Source of the DNA: Portulaca oleracea
Lineage: Eukaryota; Streptophyta; Magnoliopsida; Caryophyllales; Portulacaceae
Length of the DNA stretch: 64,000 nucleotides
Direction: 5' to 3'
NCBI GenBank assembly: GCA_029582165.1
Contig: CM055883.1
Span: 19,624,501 to 19,688,500 of the forward strand
The position numbers and the translations under genes were made by a program. The notes under the pieces were generated by a model, which was not told where the DNA came from, searched no databases, and was given only the letters and a program-made list of their open reading frames with translations. How positions within the stretch are numbered: position 1 is the stretch's first letter; every line of letters begins with the position of its first letter. Shown here one piece after another: positions 31,788 to 43,263 of the stretch.

Positions 31788-31939
31788 TCCTGCCAATTAG
31801 AGTATAGAGTTGTTAATAGGCATAAGAATTGTTGAAAGACGGTGATATTATACTTGAGGTTATTAAGGTTTTTTGTTACAAGTGTGAAGTTTAATGTTTA
31901 CATAAAAAATGTACATAATTTCATTAATACTAACCTATG

Positions 31940-33398
31940 GGATCATTAGAACCCCCAAATGGTTTCGTCTCATTCCCCGAAGTGAATGTACAATCATGAG
32001 CAAAACAAAGGTCATGCCAGTAGCCGTGATAGTCGACATAGTCGTGATCGTACTCATGCTAATCTTTTAAAAAATCATATCGCTACCAGGAGTAGGAACA
32101 TGGAATTGAAAATCATGAATGATACAAAAGTGAGAAATGTATTATTAACGAGGAAATTAAATGGAAACGGCACGTACCTGTTGTACGCCATAATATCTTG
32201 TTAAACCTTATCAAGTTTAATAAAAAAGCACAAGATATTATTTTCATAAACTTTTGATAGTAAGTGATATTATTGTTTATGTTGTGCACGTTATTTCAAG
32301 TCGCTACTTCTTAGATCTACCTCTTGGCATTGTTCAAATACTTTAGCAATTGCTGTGTTTTAATTATTCTTGAGCCACTGTGTTGATTGGCATTGAACTT
32401 TGTCCAGGACAATTAAATTTTTCTAACTTTGGTAACTTAAGTGTTAACTGTGAACTTGATTTGATCATGAAGATCCATTTGGTGGAAATTAGGTCGAGGC
32501 ATTATGAATTTGACATTTTTGCTAGAAAATTGTTTATATGTATGGTGATCAAATATAACATTGATTATTGAGTTCATGGAAATTTTATCATGTTGATCTG
32601 TACACAATTATAGATTAATATGAGTCCTCATGTGATATTATTATTTCATGGATATTCATATGATTTGATGTATGCACCTTATTGAAAATGATTCGCATAC
32701 AAATTGTGAGTAATATGCTCTCATCTATCTAAAACTATATGATATGAATGATTTATTGAAGTTGGTTGATCATATTGAATTATTAAGTATTTTCCAGTAT
32801 CATGAACATGACTGTTTGTTTCGTAATACCTAATCACAAAGTGCATTGTTATTGATTGACCAAATATGCATGAACTTTGTTTCCTAAGCATAATACAAAT
32901 TATAGTGTGTATTGGATATTTGATTGTGATACTATATGAGCATATGGATGGAATATATCTTTGTAAGAACTTAATGATATTCATGTGATTATTCATTATG
33001 CTCATAGACATGTTTTAAAAGTAATCAATGATATCGATATCCATGTTTAATACATATTCACTATGGAGTATTTAACTTTCAAGAGTCATGTATGTTCTTC
33101 TGAAGAGAACTTTCTTCTGAAGAGAAGTTTCTTTTTATGAATAAGTGGTTATAGCACTTCCACAATATGCTTTATGCGCATTGATGTTATATTTATCTTA
33201 AACTGAATTTCATGGATACTTACTTGATTGGAACCATGAATAAATGAGGTGATACATATGTGTCCTGCAGACATCAGAACAACACACATTTTTCGTGATA
33301 ATAAATAATTTCTTGTCCGTTGATGAGAGAAGAAGATATTAGCATTATATATATGACACTCTACTTTGATTAAAGGCTCCCGAAGAGCGCATATAATG
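31940..33398 (+). pseudogene. Decayed copia gag/protease remnant
   Basis: From about 31986 a 72-codon frame (YNHEQNKGHASSRDSRHSRD and on) resembles the basic, Gly/Asn/His-rich C-terminal part of copia Gag. At 33376-33398 the string GSPRRAHIM leads into the protease/integrase linker that continues after the nested insertion (GTNFHIVDALPSTKL at about 43675). Stops in all frames in between, and no zinc knuckle can be made out with confidence. Confidence 0.4.
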
Positions 33399-33867
33399 TG
33401 AACCGTGTGGGATCGATTCACTTTTTGTTTCGCCTACGGTTCCGGGTTTGCTACAAGTCATCCTCTCCTTTCCTCGAATCTAACCCGGTTTCAATATCCA
33501 TTTCATGGTGGACACGGGTCCTTTGAGGGTCGTTATGGCCACCAAAGAGAGCGGTGTTTCATCCTAGAAAGACCCCGGGCCATAGGATGTCATCTAGGGT
33601 CTCAATAGGACCATTCCCGAACCTTCTAAGGGGCTTCGGAACCATCGACAAGAATAAACACGTGGTGGTGAATGTTTTCAAAGGCGTTCAAATGGCGTGC
33701 CTTCACTATTTGGGTCATAACTCCTTCAATACAACTCCGATGAACTTCACATTTTGGGAGCTTAAAGTAATCACCGAGAGCTTTCCATCGATATCTTATG
33801 GGCCTAAAACGGAGCCCGGATGAAGAAGTTATGCGAGTTAGAAGTCAGCAGAAAAAAGCTGCTAACA

Positions 33868-34022
33868 GCACGATCGTGCCGTCAAACTGCATGATCGTGC
33901 CATTCCTCCAGAAAGCACTCCACGATCATGCCGTAGGATAGCACGATCGTGCCATTCTCGAACATGCCATTCTTAGGCTTTTTGAGTGGCACGATCGTGT
34001 ACCTATATGGCACGATCGTGCC
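33868..34022. repeat. Six GCACGATCGTGC words in the solo LTR
   Basis: Perfect or near-perfect palindromes at 33868-33880, 33889-33901, 33920-33932, 33941-33953, 33988-34000 and 34010-34022. They sit within 220 bases upstream of the TATA-like box of the solo LTR. Variants (GCATGATCGTGCC, CCACGATCATGCC) change single positions. Confidence 0.8.
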
Positions 34023-34150
34023 CTTTCATGACAGGTCGTTTTTCGGCCTTTCCTGAGCTGTTTTGGTTATGTTTTCACCCTTCCCTTATATATACTTGTT
34101 TTCCCCTCCATTAGAAGATAGTTTTTGATAATGAATGTTTAGGAGCTATA

Positions 34151-35655
34151 TGTTTAGACCCATTTTTGTGTCTAAATAACACCTTAATTCTTAGGCTTTT
34201 GACTCGTTTCCAGTTTATTTTCGTGCATTTTAGTACGTTTTGGGTTATTTTGTAGGTTTTGGCGTTTTACACCAAAACGAGGTAAAACAGGTCATTTTTG
34301 AGACTTTTTGGTGTATTCCTGAGTCGAGCCGGAGTGAGAGTCGAAGCGGAGTTGACCCGGGATCACTTTCCCCACCTTTGGAGCAAATCAGTGAGGTAAC
34401 ACCCGCTACGACCCTCGTAGCGGGCGTTACATGCCTTGGGAAGAAGGAAGGAACAAAGGGAAGAAAACCAGATGGTAGCCCCCGCCACCCTATTGGTGTC
34501 ACCCGCTACCTCAGCTGGGCAGGGGAAGACAACACTCGCGGTATCCCAAACCGCACCTGAGGTCTTACGAAGGAAAAATCGCCAGGCAGATTTCGCAGGG
34601 TAACACCCACGACCTCCCCTATTTCCTGCGCATGTTTCGGCCTTGAAACGGTGCGTTTTGGCCGACAGATTTCACTTGTATTTATACTCCTTTTTCACGA
34701 TTTCTTGAGGGGGGAGCTGAGAGTGTTAGACATTATTTCCAGCCTTGTAATTAGGAGTTTTAGAGAGAGATTAGTCTAGGGTTTGGTGTATTTTGGATTG
34801 TTTTCAAGATTGGAGGATTCAACAATTGAGAAATTGCTTTGGATTATCCTTTCCCTTGTTCTTCCTTGTTCTTCTACAGCATTTGATAAGTTTCCTCTTC
34901 TCTTAACTCTACTCTACTTTGTTAATTACTTTAATTACTTGTTAGTTGCTTTCCTTGCTCTTTAATTGCTTTGATTGTCTTTTGATTGTTGTTGGATGAT
35001 AGAAATCATGCCTAGGGTTGGTTTTGTTGATGTTGTTAGCATAGTTGTGATGGGTAGTGGCTAGAACCCTAATGGGTTAGGGGGTAATTAAGGGTGTGAA
35101 TGGGTACTTAGGCACGGGTTAGCAATTTTAGTGAGTAATTAGTTGGGAAATCACTTTTCCCGCTCCATTCCTTCCCTCAAGTGGGATGTATTTGGGTCCG
35201 AAAGTCCCCGAACACATCCAACATTTGAGTTGGAAGGTTGGAATTGGGATAGTTAGCACTCTACTCACGAAAGTGAATAGAGACTAGCTAACTAGGGAAT
35301 TCCATTTCTTCAACCCTCCGGATCCGTGGTGGACTTTGGGGAAGTTAATCCGGACTATCCTCGAAAGAGGAAGCCCGGTGGGTATTTTCTAACGAAATTG
35401 CCAGTTGATTTCCTTCCTTGTTGCTTCCTTGTTGCAAAACCTATCTCCTTGTTCCCGTTTGGATCCTGAAAAGCCCCCGAAACCCATTGTTTCAGCTTGA
35501 CTGACCTTAGTTTGTTTTCCCGCTTTGTGATCCTCTTTCAACAAATATCATTACCTTCGCAATCTCATCCCGACCTTTGACCTATTTTCTATTACTAAGG
35601 CCCCTCGCTCCCTGAGAAGAACGATAAAAACCGAGATCTCACAAACCATGTTACA
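34151..35655 (+). mobile_element. 5' LTR of the Athila-like element
   Basis: 1505 bp, TGTTTAGACCC to CATGTTACA. A word cluster at 34396-34620 lies just upstream of a TATA-like TATTTATACTCC (about 34679). It includes a 16-bp-arm inverted repeat (34396-34411 with 34415-34430, one mismatch). Confidence 0.9.
34396..34620. repeat. GTAACACCCGCTACGA-type palindromic words
   Basis: The main hairpin (34396-34430) has 16-bp arms and a CCC loop. Weaker related words (GGTAGCCCCCGCCACC, GTCACCCGCTACC, GGTAACACCCACGACC) follow to 34620. The 3' LTR has the same main hairpin at 41994-42028 but a different set of following words. Confidence 0.8.
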
Positions 35656-35806
35656 CAAAATGGTGTCGTTGCCGGGGAGCCATCGCCCTTAGTTTTATTT
35701 TCTTGGTTTTTTGTGATTTGAGACTGCTTTCACGCTAGAAATTAGTTTGTGTCAATCCAAATGAATTTGATGCTTCTTCATTTCTTGTAGGAGTTTTCGC
35801 GTTCTA

Positions 35807-36649
35807 ATGAGTGAAGCTCAAGCTGGTTCACCTTGTACCCTTCTATCATATGCCGTTCCATCATTGGGTACAGGAGGCAGTCCTATCACATTACCACCAT
35901 AACCACCTGATGCTGTGTTCGAGTTTAAACCGCACTTACTTAAAGTCTTCGAAAGAAACCCGTTTCATGGGGACGATGCTGCTGAAAGTCCCATTGCTCA
36001 TATTGACAAGTTCGAAGACCGGATTAGCTTTATGCATTTTCCAAGGATATCATCAGAATATTTAAAGTTGAAATTCTTTCCTCTCACTCTTACGGGGAAA
36101 GCGAAGATATGGCTACAAACATGTCCACCTGGTTTTTATTCTTCATGGGAGACACTCAAAGGAGATTTTCTTCATCGTTTCTTTCCGTCGGAGGAGACAC
36201 ACTGACTTCGAACAGAAATTTTGAGTTTCAAGCAAGGTCCGGGAGAAAGTCTTTTCGACGCTTGGGGGAGATTTAAGAGTCTTCAACGACGGTGCCCTCA
36301 TCATAATTTACCGGATTGGATGTTGCTTCAACATTTTTATCATGGGCTCCGTGGTCCTCTTAAAGAATCTATTGACAATGCATCCAGAGGGATGTTTTTG
36401 AAGAAGACCGTGGAAGAGGCCAATATTTTCTTACATGAGTTATCACAACACGCTCCTCATTGGGGGAGTGGCCAAAGTTCAGGAGACGGAGGCAATTTTT
36501 TGAAGGATAACCCGATTGTAAAGTTTCTTTTGTCCACCGTTTGTGCAATGCAAAAAGAGAAGTCGAATGCGGAGGTTTCAAGTCATTTGAGAATTGCCCA
36601 AGCAATGCAATCCTTTGCATCCACTTCTATTCCGAATCTTCATACTTGA
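35807..36649 (+). pseudogene. Athila-type gag, two stops
   Basis: It starts at ATG 35807 (MSEAQAGSPCTLLSYAVPSL). A stop lies at 35900-35902 and another at 36203-36205. The retrotransposon Gag core is clear: NPFHGDDAAESPIAHIDKF, LKLKFFPLTLTGKAKIWL, FLHRFFPSE, then FKQGPGESLFDAWGRFKSL and LLQHFYHGLRGP. Gag would build the particle in which reverse transcription takes place. It ends at TGA 36647-36649, and a Ser/Gln/His-rich linker with a coiled-coil-like end (IELMLKQIMENQERDRVYIR) follows in another frame to about 37020. Confidence 0.85.
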
Positions 36650-37002
36650 GTTTTGCTATGGTCCACACCCTACTCAATAATTTGTAAAAATTCAACAATT
36701 GGTGCAAGTGAATGCTATCCATTCTTTCCACATCAACCCAGATCCTTTTTACATCACCAACCATCACCCTTCTACCTCTCAACCCCATGAACATCACTCA
36801 TCTATTCAAGAAGAATCCTACCATCAAACCCAACAAGATATTTCACAACCTCAAATTTCTTCATCACCCCAAGAATCCTCGATTGAGTTGATGCTTAAGC
36901 AAATCATGGAGAATCAAGAGAGAGACCGAGTTTACATCCGAAGTCTCGAACTTAAATTAGCTCAAGTCAACCAACCTCAACCTGTTCAAGAGGTGGAGGT
37001 GA

Positions 37003-38166
37003 ATGCTTACTTTGCGGAGTAGAAAAGAAGTTGAGGAACCCAAATTGGTAGAGGAGGAACATTCTAGAGAGAATGAGGGAGATAATGAAAATATAATTGA
37101 GGGAGGAGATATGGAGGTTGAGGAATCCGTTGATGAGGTGAAAGAGGATTTGGTGAAACCCAAGGAGATTGAGAAGGAGAATGATCTTGATCAACCCACG
37201 GGGCAGTTGAAACCATATAGACCACCAATTCCATTTCCCGGAAGATTGGTTCAACACAAGAATGATGAGAAGTTTTCTAGGTTTATTTTGATGATGAAGA
37301 AACTTCAAGTTAATATACCGTTTCTAGATGCCATGTCGGAGGTCCCTTCATTTAAGAAACATGTCAATGACCTCTTGACAAACAAGAGAAGAATCAAGGA
37401 GTCATCGACCATTCATCTCACGGTTCGTTGCAATGCCATTATGAGAAGCAAGACTCCCGAGAAACTAGTCGATCCCGATAGTTTCTCAATTCCATGCTTG
37501 ATTGGGGAAATAAAGATTGATAAAGCACTTTGTGACTTGGGGGCAAGTGTGAGCATCATGCAACACTCATTATGCAAGAAGCTCAATCTCGATGATTTGT
37601 CCCCCACAACAATCAATTTGCAACTTGCCGATAGAAGTATTAGAAGACCACTAGGAGTTCTTGAAGATGTCCTAATTCAAGTGGGAAGTTTTCTCATTCC
37701 TTGTGAGTTCGTTATTTTGGAGATGGATGAGGATTGGAGAAGTCCTATTATTCTTGGTCGACCCTTCTTAGCCACTGCAGGAGCTATCATAGATGTGAAA
37801 AGAGGCCGCTCGTCTTTTCATGTGGGTAGAGATTATATTGTTTTTCACATTAACCCTTCAAGAGTGAAATCCCACAAAGAATCTCATTTTAAGGCCAATG
37901 CGGTGGTAGGAATCTTGGATGAGCCCTAAAAGGAGTCTTATTTCCTTGAAGTTGAGCCTGATGATTGGGGAGAAATCAAATGTCTAAGTGCTTCGCATCT
38001 AAATCCAAGTGAATTTGAGGACATCTACCATGATCACCCTCTTAAGATCATTCCATGGAGGAAGGAGATTTCCTTGAGTGAAACCTATGTTGAGTGCAAC
38101 AAAGTCAATGAGATGATTTTCAAAGGTCCTAGACCCGGTAAACCACCAAACACCAAGTTGGAGTAA
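37003..38166 (+). pseudogene. Athila-type protease with acidic linker
   Basis: The 308-codon frame starts in an acidic linker (about residues 8-60), then VNIPFLDAMSEVPSFKK, typical of the Athila/Tat Gag-protease junction. The aspartic protease follows: ALCDLGASVSIM with catalytic Asp at 37534, LQLADRSIRRPLGVLEDVLI, and IILGRPFLATAGAIIDV. DLG in place of DSG/DTG is usual in this group. After the TAA at 37927-37929 the same frame reads on (FLEVEPDDWGEIKC...) to about 38166, then coding is lost where RT would be expected. The domain itself looks intact. Confidence 0.85.
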
Positions 38167-38452
38167 CTTTCTACTTCATTTCTTCATGGCCTACTAAGCT
38201 TTTGAGGAAGCGAGCTTCGTTTATGCACAAGGCTAGAAAGTGTTGGAAGAGAAGAAGGAAGCGATGGTGGAGGAAACCAAGGAAAATGCTACCCGGATAT
38301 CCTAGGAGAATGACTAGACCACCGGAAGAGTGCCTCATGTCAACCACGAATCTTTTTGAAAATCATGGGAAAAAGAGGAAGAAGAATTGGTGGAAAAGGT
38401 TGATGATGTTTTTGGTTTGTGTCCCGAGGATTCCGAGAATCAAGTAAGTATT

Positions 38453-38505
38453 TAGGTCGAGCTAGGGACCTAAAACTAGCGCTCTATGGGAGGCACCCCA
38501 TAATT
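38453..38505 (+). other. Conserved post-coding motif of Athila/Tat elements
   Basis: GTCGAGCTAGGGACC..AAACTAGCGCT..ATGGGAGGCACCCCA. A clear relative occurs on the minus strand at 51091-51140 beside another Athila/Tat relic (GTCTAGCTTAAGACGTTAAACTAGCGCTTCTTGGGAGGCAACC, interrupted here for length). It contains a possible short hairpin around TGGGAGGCACCCCA. The function is unknown to me. Confidence 0.6.
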
Positions 38506-38935
38506 TTGGAGTTTCTTATTTCAAATTTTTAATTTTTGCATTTTTTCTAATTTTGTTTCTTTTTCTTTTTTCTGATTTTTCTTTTTAGTTTTCTTTAAGT
38601 TCTTTCTATTTTTTTCTTGTCTTTTGTTTTTCTTTATTTCTTTCTTTTGTAATTTGAGGAATTAGTTTTAGGTACAAAAGAAAAATTTGAAAAAAAGAGA
38701 GGAGAAAAATGAGGTGAAAAACAGAAAAAAAGAGTTGGAGTTGAAAAAAAAAAAAAAAAAATTGAAGTTTGAGTGAAAGAAGTAGTGTGAGTGATTGTGG
38801 TTTTTGAAAAGAATTTGAGTGTTGAGAGAGTTTGAAAGTTAGAAAATTGTTGGATTGAATATGAGGAAGCATTGGAAAATTGAGTGTTGAAGTGTGAAAG
38901 TTTTTGGGAGTTAGTATTTTTGGAGTGTTGGAAAC
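38506..38935 (+). other. Untranslated part of the Athila-like element, T- then A-rich
   Basis: T-rich then A-rich low-complexity sequence, including an A18-type run near 38744-38761. No coding seen. Confidence 0.5.
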
Positions 38936-38948
38936 AATTTAGAAAAGT

Positions 38949-39165
38949 TGACAGCAGAGGTAGCAGACGCTACCCAATGCGTAGCCCCTGCTACGTGTGT
39001 AGCAGCAGCAATATACAAGCGCTCCAGGAGCTGACCGCAGTTGCGGTGGAGGCACACGACGCCTGTGATGTGCGACGAACAACGCCCAACACTCCCAGTT
39101 GCCCAGTACACGTCGCGCCCGCGACAGTGTCGGTCGCGCGCGCGACCTGACACTGTCAGCGTGTT
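38949..39165. repeat. Palindromic GC-rich words inside the Athila-like untranslated region
   Basis: GTAGCAG...CTGCTAC (about 38960-38996), GTCGCGCCCGCGAC (39112-39125) and an inverted repeat at 39124-39156 with 16-bp arms and one bulged T (centre GGTCGCGCGCGCGACC). They lie upstream of an AT-poor, CT-rich stretch that resembles a transcription start region (39180-39360). A second promoter or a fragment of another LTR is possible here. Confidence 0.7.
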
Positions 39166-39179
39166 ATTTTTCGGCCCAA

Positions 39180-40430
39180 AAACCCGACTTCTCCCACTTC
39201 TCTCATTTTCTTTTCCTCACAAAACTCGACTCCCTCTCTCACTCAAGCCTTAGCGACCCACGACAACGTCTTACCCACGCCCATTCCTTCCTCTCAATCA
39301 TTAATTCGAATCTCACTTCCTCCCATTTTCGAATCCTAAACCCTAATCTTCTCCATTGTTGCTCTAATCTACTGTTAGGGTTCGAGTTTCTGCCCAGATT
39401 CGTCCAAAACGTGCAATATTATTCAAGCTCTTGTACTTCACAGCTAAAGGAGGTATTTCTTGTGTCATTGTGTGAATTTCTTTCCCCTCTCATTTGATTT
39501 TGGTTCGTTTGTCATGTCTTGTTGAGTTAGGGATCGATTCTATCAATTTTCACACATAATTTCACCTCATTGTGTGTTGAGTTCGAATACTATGTTCTGG
39601 CTTGATGTTTTGTGTAATGGGCTGTTGTTTTTCATCTGTCAATACACACACACTTGCTTCACAATTCCTATTCAGATTCACAACACTTCCACACCATGCA
39701 TTGCGTTTGTATGCTGTGTATTTGCATTGTATTTGTGTGTTGCGTTGCCACGTTGTCTTTGTCAGGATTTATACACACGAATAGCCTACATTGAGCTACT
39801 GTGCACGAATTGCGCACAATCTGGGTCACTTGCTATCCTGTATGCCCTTCAATTGATTTATTGCGCTGCTGAATACTATCTCCACAGTCCACCATTGGAG
39901 TAATTCTCTGCCATTGCTAGTCCATTTCGATTTTCAAGCTCAATTGGTGTGATCTTGTGTTGGTATTTTCGATTTCTTTGAAGATTAGGTTATCACAGTG
40001 AGCTTTTGTGTTATTAGGGTGTCTATAGTTAGTTCTTTAGTTAGTGTCTTGCATTTATTTTCGTTTTTGTCCTTCTTTTGATCGTGCATGTGAACACTCA
40101 TACTTCGATTGTTTTTCTTGATTATTCCTAACCCCAAGTATGATGTTCTTTGGATCGCGGATTGAGTTTGATCTATTTGAAGACCTCGAGGTAACCTCTT
40201 TTCGCATTCTTTGAATGTGTTTATTTTGATCCATGTTGCGTGCATAATTTTCTTTTTGGGTGGCGAGCCCCTTTAAGTGTTTGTGTTGGGATTATATTGC
40301 TGTTGGAGCCGTGTGGGCTCGGGTCGCCACCATTTTCTTGCTAGTTGCTTTGGTTTGTTTGCTTTTTGTAGGTTCTCTACCCTTTTTCTTGTGACACCTT
40401 CCCACAATGAGGACACTGTGGCGTTTTAAG
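39180..40430 (+). other. Untranslated region of the Athila-like element
   Basis: CT-rich sequence with CCCTAA strings, then T-rich sequence. The open frames (39099-39497, 39574-39903) have no recognisable domain or supporting context. I treat it as untranslated. Confidence 0.45.
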
Positions 40431-40470
40431 TGTTGGGGGGGGGGGGGGGGAGACATTTCATGCTCAAGGG
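40417..40470 (+). other. Internal polypurine-like tract with G16
   Basis: TTTTAAGTGTT followed by 16 G (40435-40450) and AGACATTTC. It resembles the terminal polypurine context of the same element (TTTAAGTGTGGGGGG at about 41734-41748) but lies 1.3 kb upstream of it. A second, internal plus-strand primer is a plausible role. Confidence 0.55.
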
Positions 40471-40835
40471 CAGACAACCTAGATCTTTTATTTTTATTTT
40501 TCTTAGTTTTGCTTGAAATTTGAAAATTTTTGTGTGAAAAAGGAGAAAAAAGGGAGTGAAAAACCTTAAAAGTTTTCGTTTTCGTTTTTGCTTTTGTTTT
40601 GCTTTGTTTCTTGGATTTTGCTGTCAAAATTGGGAAGCCGTTCTTAATCTTCTTTAAAAGAAACCGGTCTGAGCATTTTCGACCCTATCTTGGGTGATTG
40701 TCATGACTCACCTATTTAGATTCCCTTCATTTAGTGTCTAGCGAGATCCCTGATTCTTTTCACGTTTTGGTTGAAATTGGGAGATTCTAGGGATTCGTAT
40801 CCGAGCTTGTTTTCTAAAAAGGAAGTAAAAGAAAA

Positions 40836-40879
40836 GGCAAAAGAAAAAGAAAAAGAAAAAGAAAAAGAAAAAGAAAAAG
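40836..40879. repeat. (AAAAAG)n microsatellite
   Basis: About seven repeats of AAAAAG in the 3' untranslated region of the Athila-like element. Confidence 0.85.
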
Positions 40880-41748
40880 GGAAGTCAAATAAATGAATTA
40901 ATTGGTTCGTGTCGGTCGAACGCCATTAACTAGCATAAAGTTAGTCTACCTACACGGGACCGGTATTAGCGGTACGACGCTGATACCCCTTAAGCCTCCT
41001 TCTATATCGCTTGCGACGAAGAGGTGAATGGAAAAGCCTGTGTTGGCAGGGTAAACCCCGTATTATGGGCCGTCGCAATTCCCGCAAAACTAGTGCTGAC
41101 CTAATAAACAAAATTGAAAATGTTGGAAAACCAACCTCAAAAAGAAAGGAAGTTAAGTGTTAATAAAGTGAAGGGCCTTTCCTTGCATCACCTGCGACCA
41201 TCACCAAGCCAAGGGCGACCAAATGCGAGGGAGGGAAGCTCTTTTCTCTTTCTATTCGTTTTTAAATGAGCTCGGGTGTGAGTCTTTGGAGGCAACCAGA
41301 ATAAGTTAGAACCCACTAGCACTTACGCACCTGAGATTTTGCTTGGCATGAGGTGTAGGGGATCAAAAATCTCTAAGATTGACATTTGTTTGGGTTAGGT
41401 GTTTGTGAGATGCTCATAACGGTTCCTTTTGGAGGATTAATATCGTTTTCCTAATTGTGATTGCATGATTCTTTGAAGCGAAGTTGTTTTTCCTTTTCCT
41501 TTTCTTTTGTTTTCTTTGGTTTTGTTTTTCACTTTCCCTCTCTCCTTTTTCTTTGGCTTTTGTGGGTATAGCCGCTACAAACCCTCACGAGTCCATCTCG
41601 TCCACCCGGGCTGTCGGGGGGTTCAAAGGGCTTGGTGCATACACTAAATGCACTCGTTTCCTCCCACGACAGAGGAGTCGGTGTTTAGTTTTTCTTATTT
41701 GTTTTGTTTTGTTTTGCTCAAGACGAGCAAAAGTTTAAGTGTGGGGGG
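40880..41748 (+). other. 3' untranslated region and polypurine tract of the Athila-like element
   Basis: Contains GGCTTTTGTGGGTATAG..GCTACAAACCCTCACGAG (about 41553-41593), matched on the minus strand near 62925-62965. It ends with CTCAAGACGAGCAAAAG, a small hairpin, and the tract AAGTGTGGGGGG directly before the LTR. The shared order of these blocks in separate elements argues for constraint on this untranslated end. Confidence 0.7.
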
Positions 41749-43263
41749 TGTTTAGACCCATTTTTGTGTCTAAATAACGCCTTATTTCTTAAGCTTTTGA
41801 CACGTTTTCGGTTTATTTTCGTGCATTTTAGTACGCTTTGGGTTATTTTGTAGGTTTTGGCGTTTTACACCAAAACGAGGTAAAACAGGTCATTTTTGAG
41901 CCTTTTCGGTGTATTCCTGAGCCGAGCCGGACTGAGAGTCGAAGCGGAGTTGACCCGGGATCACTTTCCCCACCTTTGGAGCAAATCAGTGAGGTAACAC
42001 CCGCTACGACCCTCGTAGCGGGCGTTACATGCCTTGGGAAGAAGGAAGGAACAAAGGGAAGAAAACCAGATGGTAGCCCCCGCCACCCTATTGGTGTCAC
42101 CCGCTACCTCAGCTGGGCAGGGGAAGACAGCACCTGCGGTCTTATGAAGGAAAAATCGCTAAGCAAATTTCCCAGGGTAGCGCCCGCCACCCTATAGGTA
42201 GCACCCGCGACCTCCCCTGTTTCCTGCGCATGTTTCGGCCTTGAAACGGTGCGTATTGGCCGACAAATTTCACTTGTATTTATACTCTTTCTTCACGATT
42301 TCTTGAGGGGGAAGCTGAGAGTGTTAGACATTATTTCCAGCCTTGTAATTAGGATTTTTAGAGAGAGATTAGAGAGAGATTAGTCTAGGGTTTGGTGTAT
42401 TTTGGATTGTTTTCAAGATTGGAGGATTCAACAATTGAGAAATTGCTTTGGATTATCCTTTCCCTTGTTCTTCCTTGTTCTTCTACAGCATTTGATAAGT
42501 TTCCTCTTCTCTTAACTCTACTCTACTTTGTTAATTACTTTAATTACTTGTTAATTGCTTTCCTTGCTCTTTAATTGCTTTGATTGTCTTTTGATTGTTG
42601 TTGGATGATAGAAATCATGCCTAGGGTTGGTTTTGTTGATGTTGTTAGCATAGTTGTGATGGGTAGTGGCTAGAACCCTAATGGGTTAGGGGGTAATTAA
42701 GGGTGTGAATGGGTACTTAGGCACGAGTTAGCAATTTTAGTGAGTAATTAGTTGGGAAATCACTTTTCCCGCTCCATTCCTTCCCTCAAGTGGGATGTAT
42801 TTGGGTCCGAAAGTCGCCGAACTCATCCAACATTTGAGTTGGAAGGTTGGAATTGGGATAGTTAGCACTCTACTCACAAAAGTGAATAGAGACTAGCTAA
42901 CTAGGGAATTCCGTTTCTTCAACCCTCCGGATCCGTGGTGGACTTTGGGGAATTTAATCCGGACTATCCTCGAAAGAGGAAGCCCAGTGGGTATTTTCTA
43001 CGGAATTGCCAGTTGATTTCCTTCCTTGTTGCTTTCTTGTTGCGAAACCTATCTCCTTGTTCCCGTTTGCATCCCGAAAAGCCCCCGAAACCCATTGTTT
43101 CAGCTTGACTGACCTTAGTTTGTTTTCCCGCTTTGTGATCCTCTTTCAACAAATATCATTACCTTCGCAATCTCATCCCGACCTTTGACCTATATTCTAT
43201 GACTAAGGCCCCTCGCTCCCTGAGAAGAACGATAAAAATCGAGGTCTCACAAACCTTGTTACA
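41749..43263 (+). mobile_element. 3' LTR of the Athila-like element
   Basis: 1515 bp, aligned to 34151-35655 almost base for base. The notable length differences lie at about 42125-42215, inside the palindromic-word region; a 15-bp AGAGAGATTAGAGAG-type duplication is at about 42360. Confidence 0.9.

Larger units (their letters stand above)
34151..43263 (+). mobile_element. Athila-like Ty3/gypsy element lacking RT, RNase H and integrase
   Basis: LTRs 34151-35655 and 41749-43263; flanks CTATA (34146-34150) and CTAGA (43264-43268), four of five matching. The primer site TGGTGTCGTTGCCGGGGAG (35661-35679) is of the Athila/Tat type. Gag (35807-36649) and a DLGAS protease (37003-37929) are followed by 3.5 kb without recognisable coding. 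Pol enzymes are missing completely, so the element could only move with enzymes supplied in trans. LTRs are nearly identical except in the palindromic-word region. Confidence 0.9.

Noticed and set aside
34240..34560. 106- and 119-codon frames in the Athila-like LTRs (also 41838-42197)
   Set aside because: They span LTR word clusters and differ by frame-breaking indels between the two LTRs, so they are not protein-coding.
39099..39903. Frames of 132 and 109 codons in the Athila-like untranslated region
   Set aside because: No domain, T/C-rich composition, and the region is non-coding in this element type.
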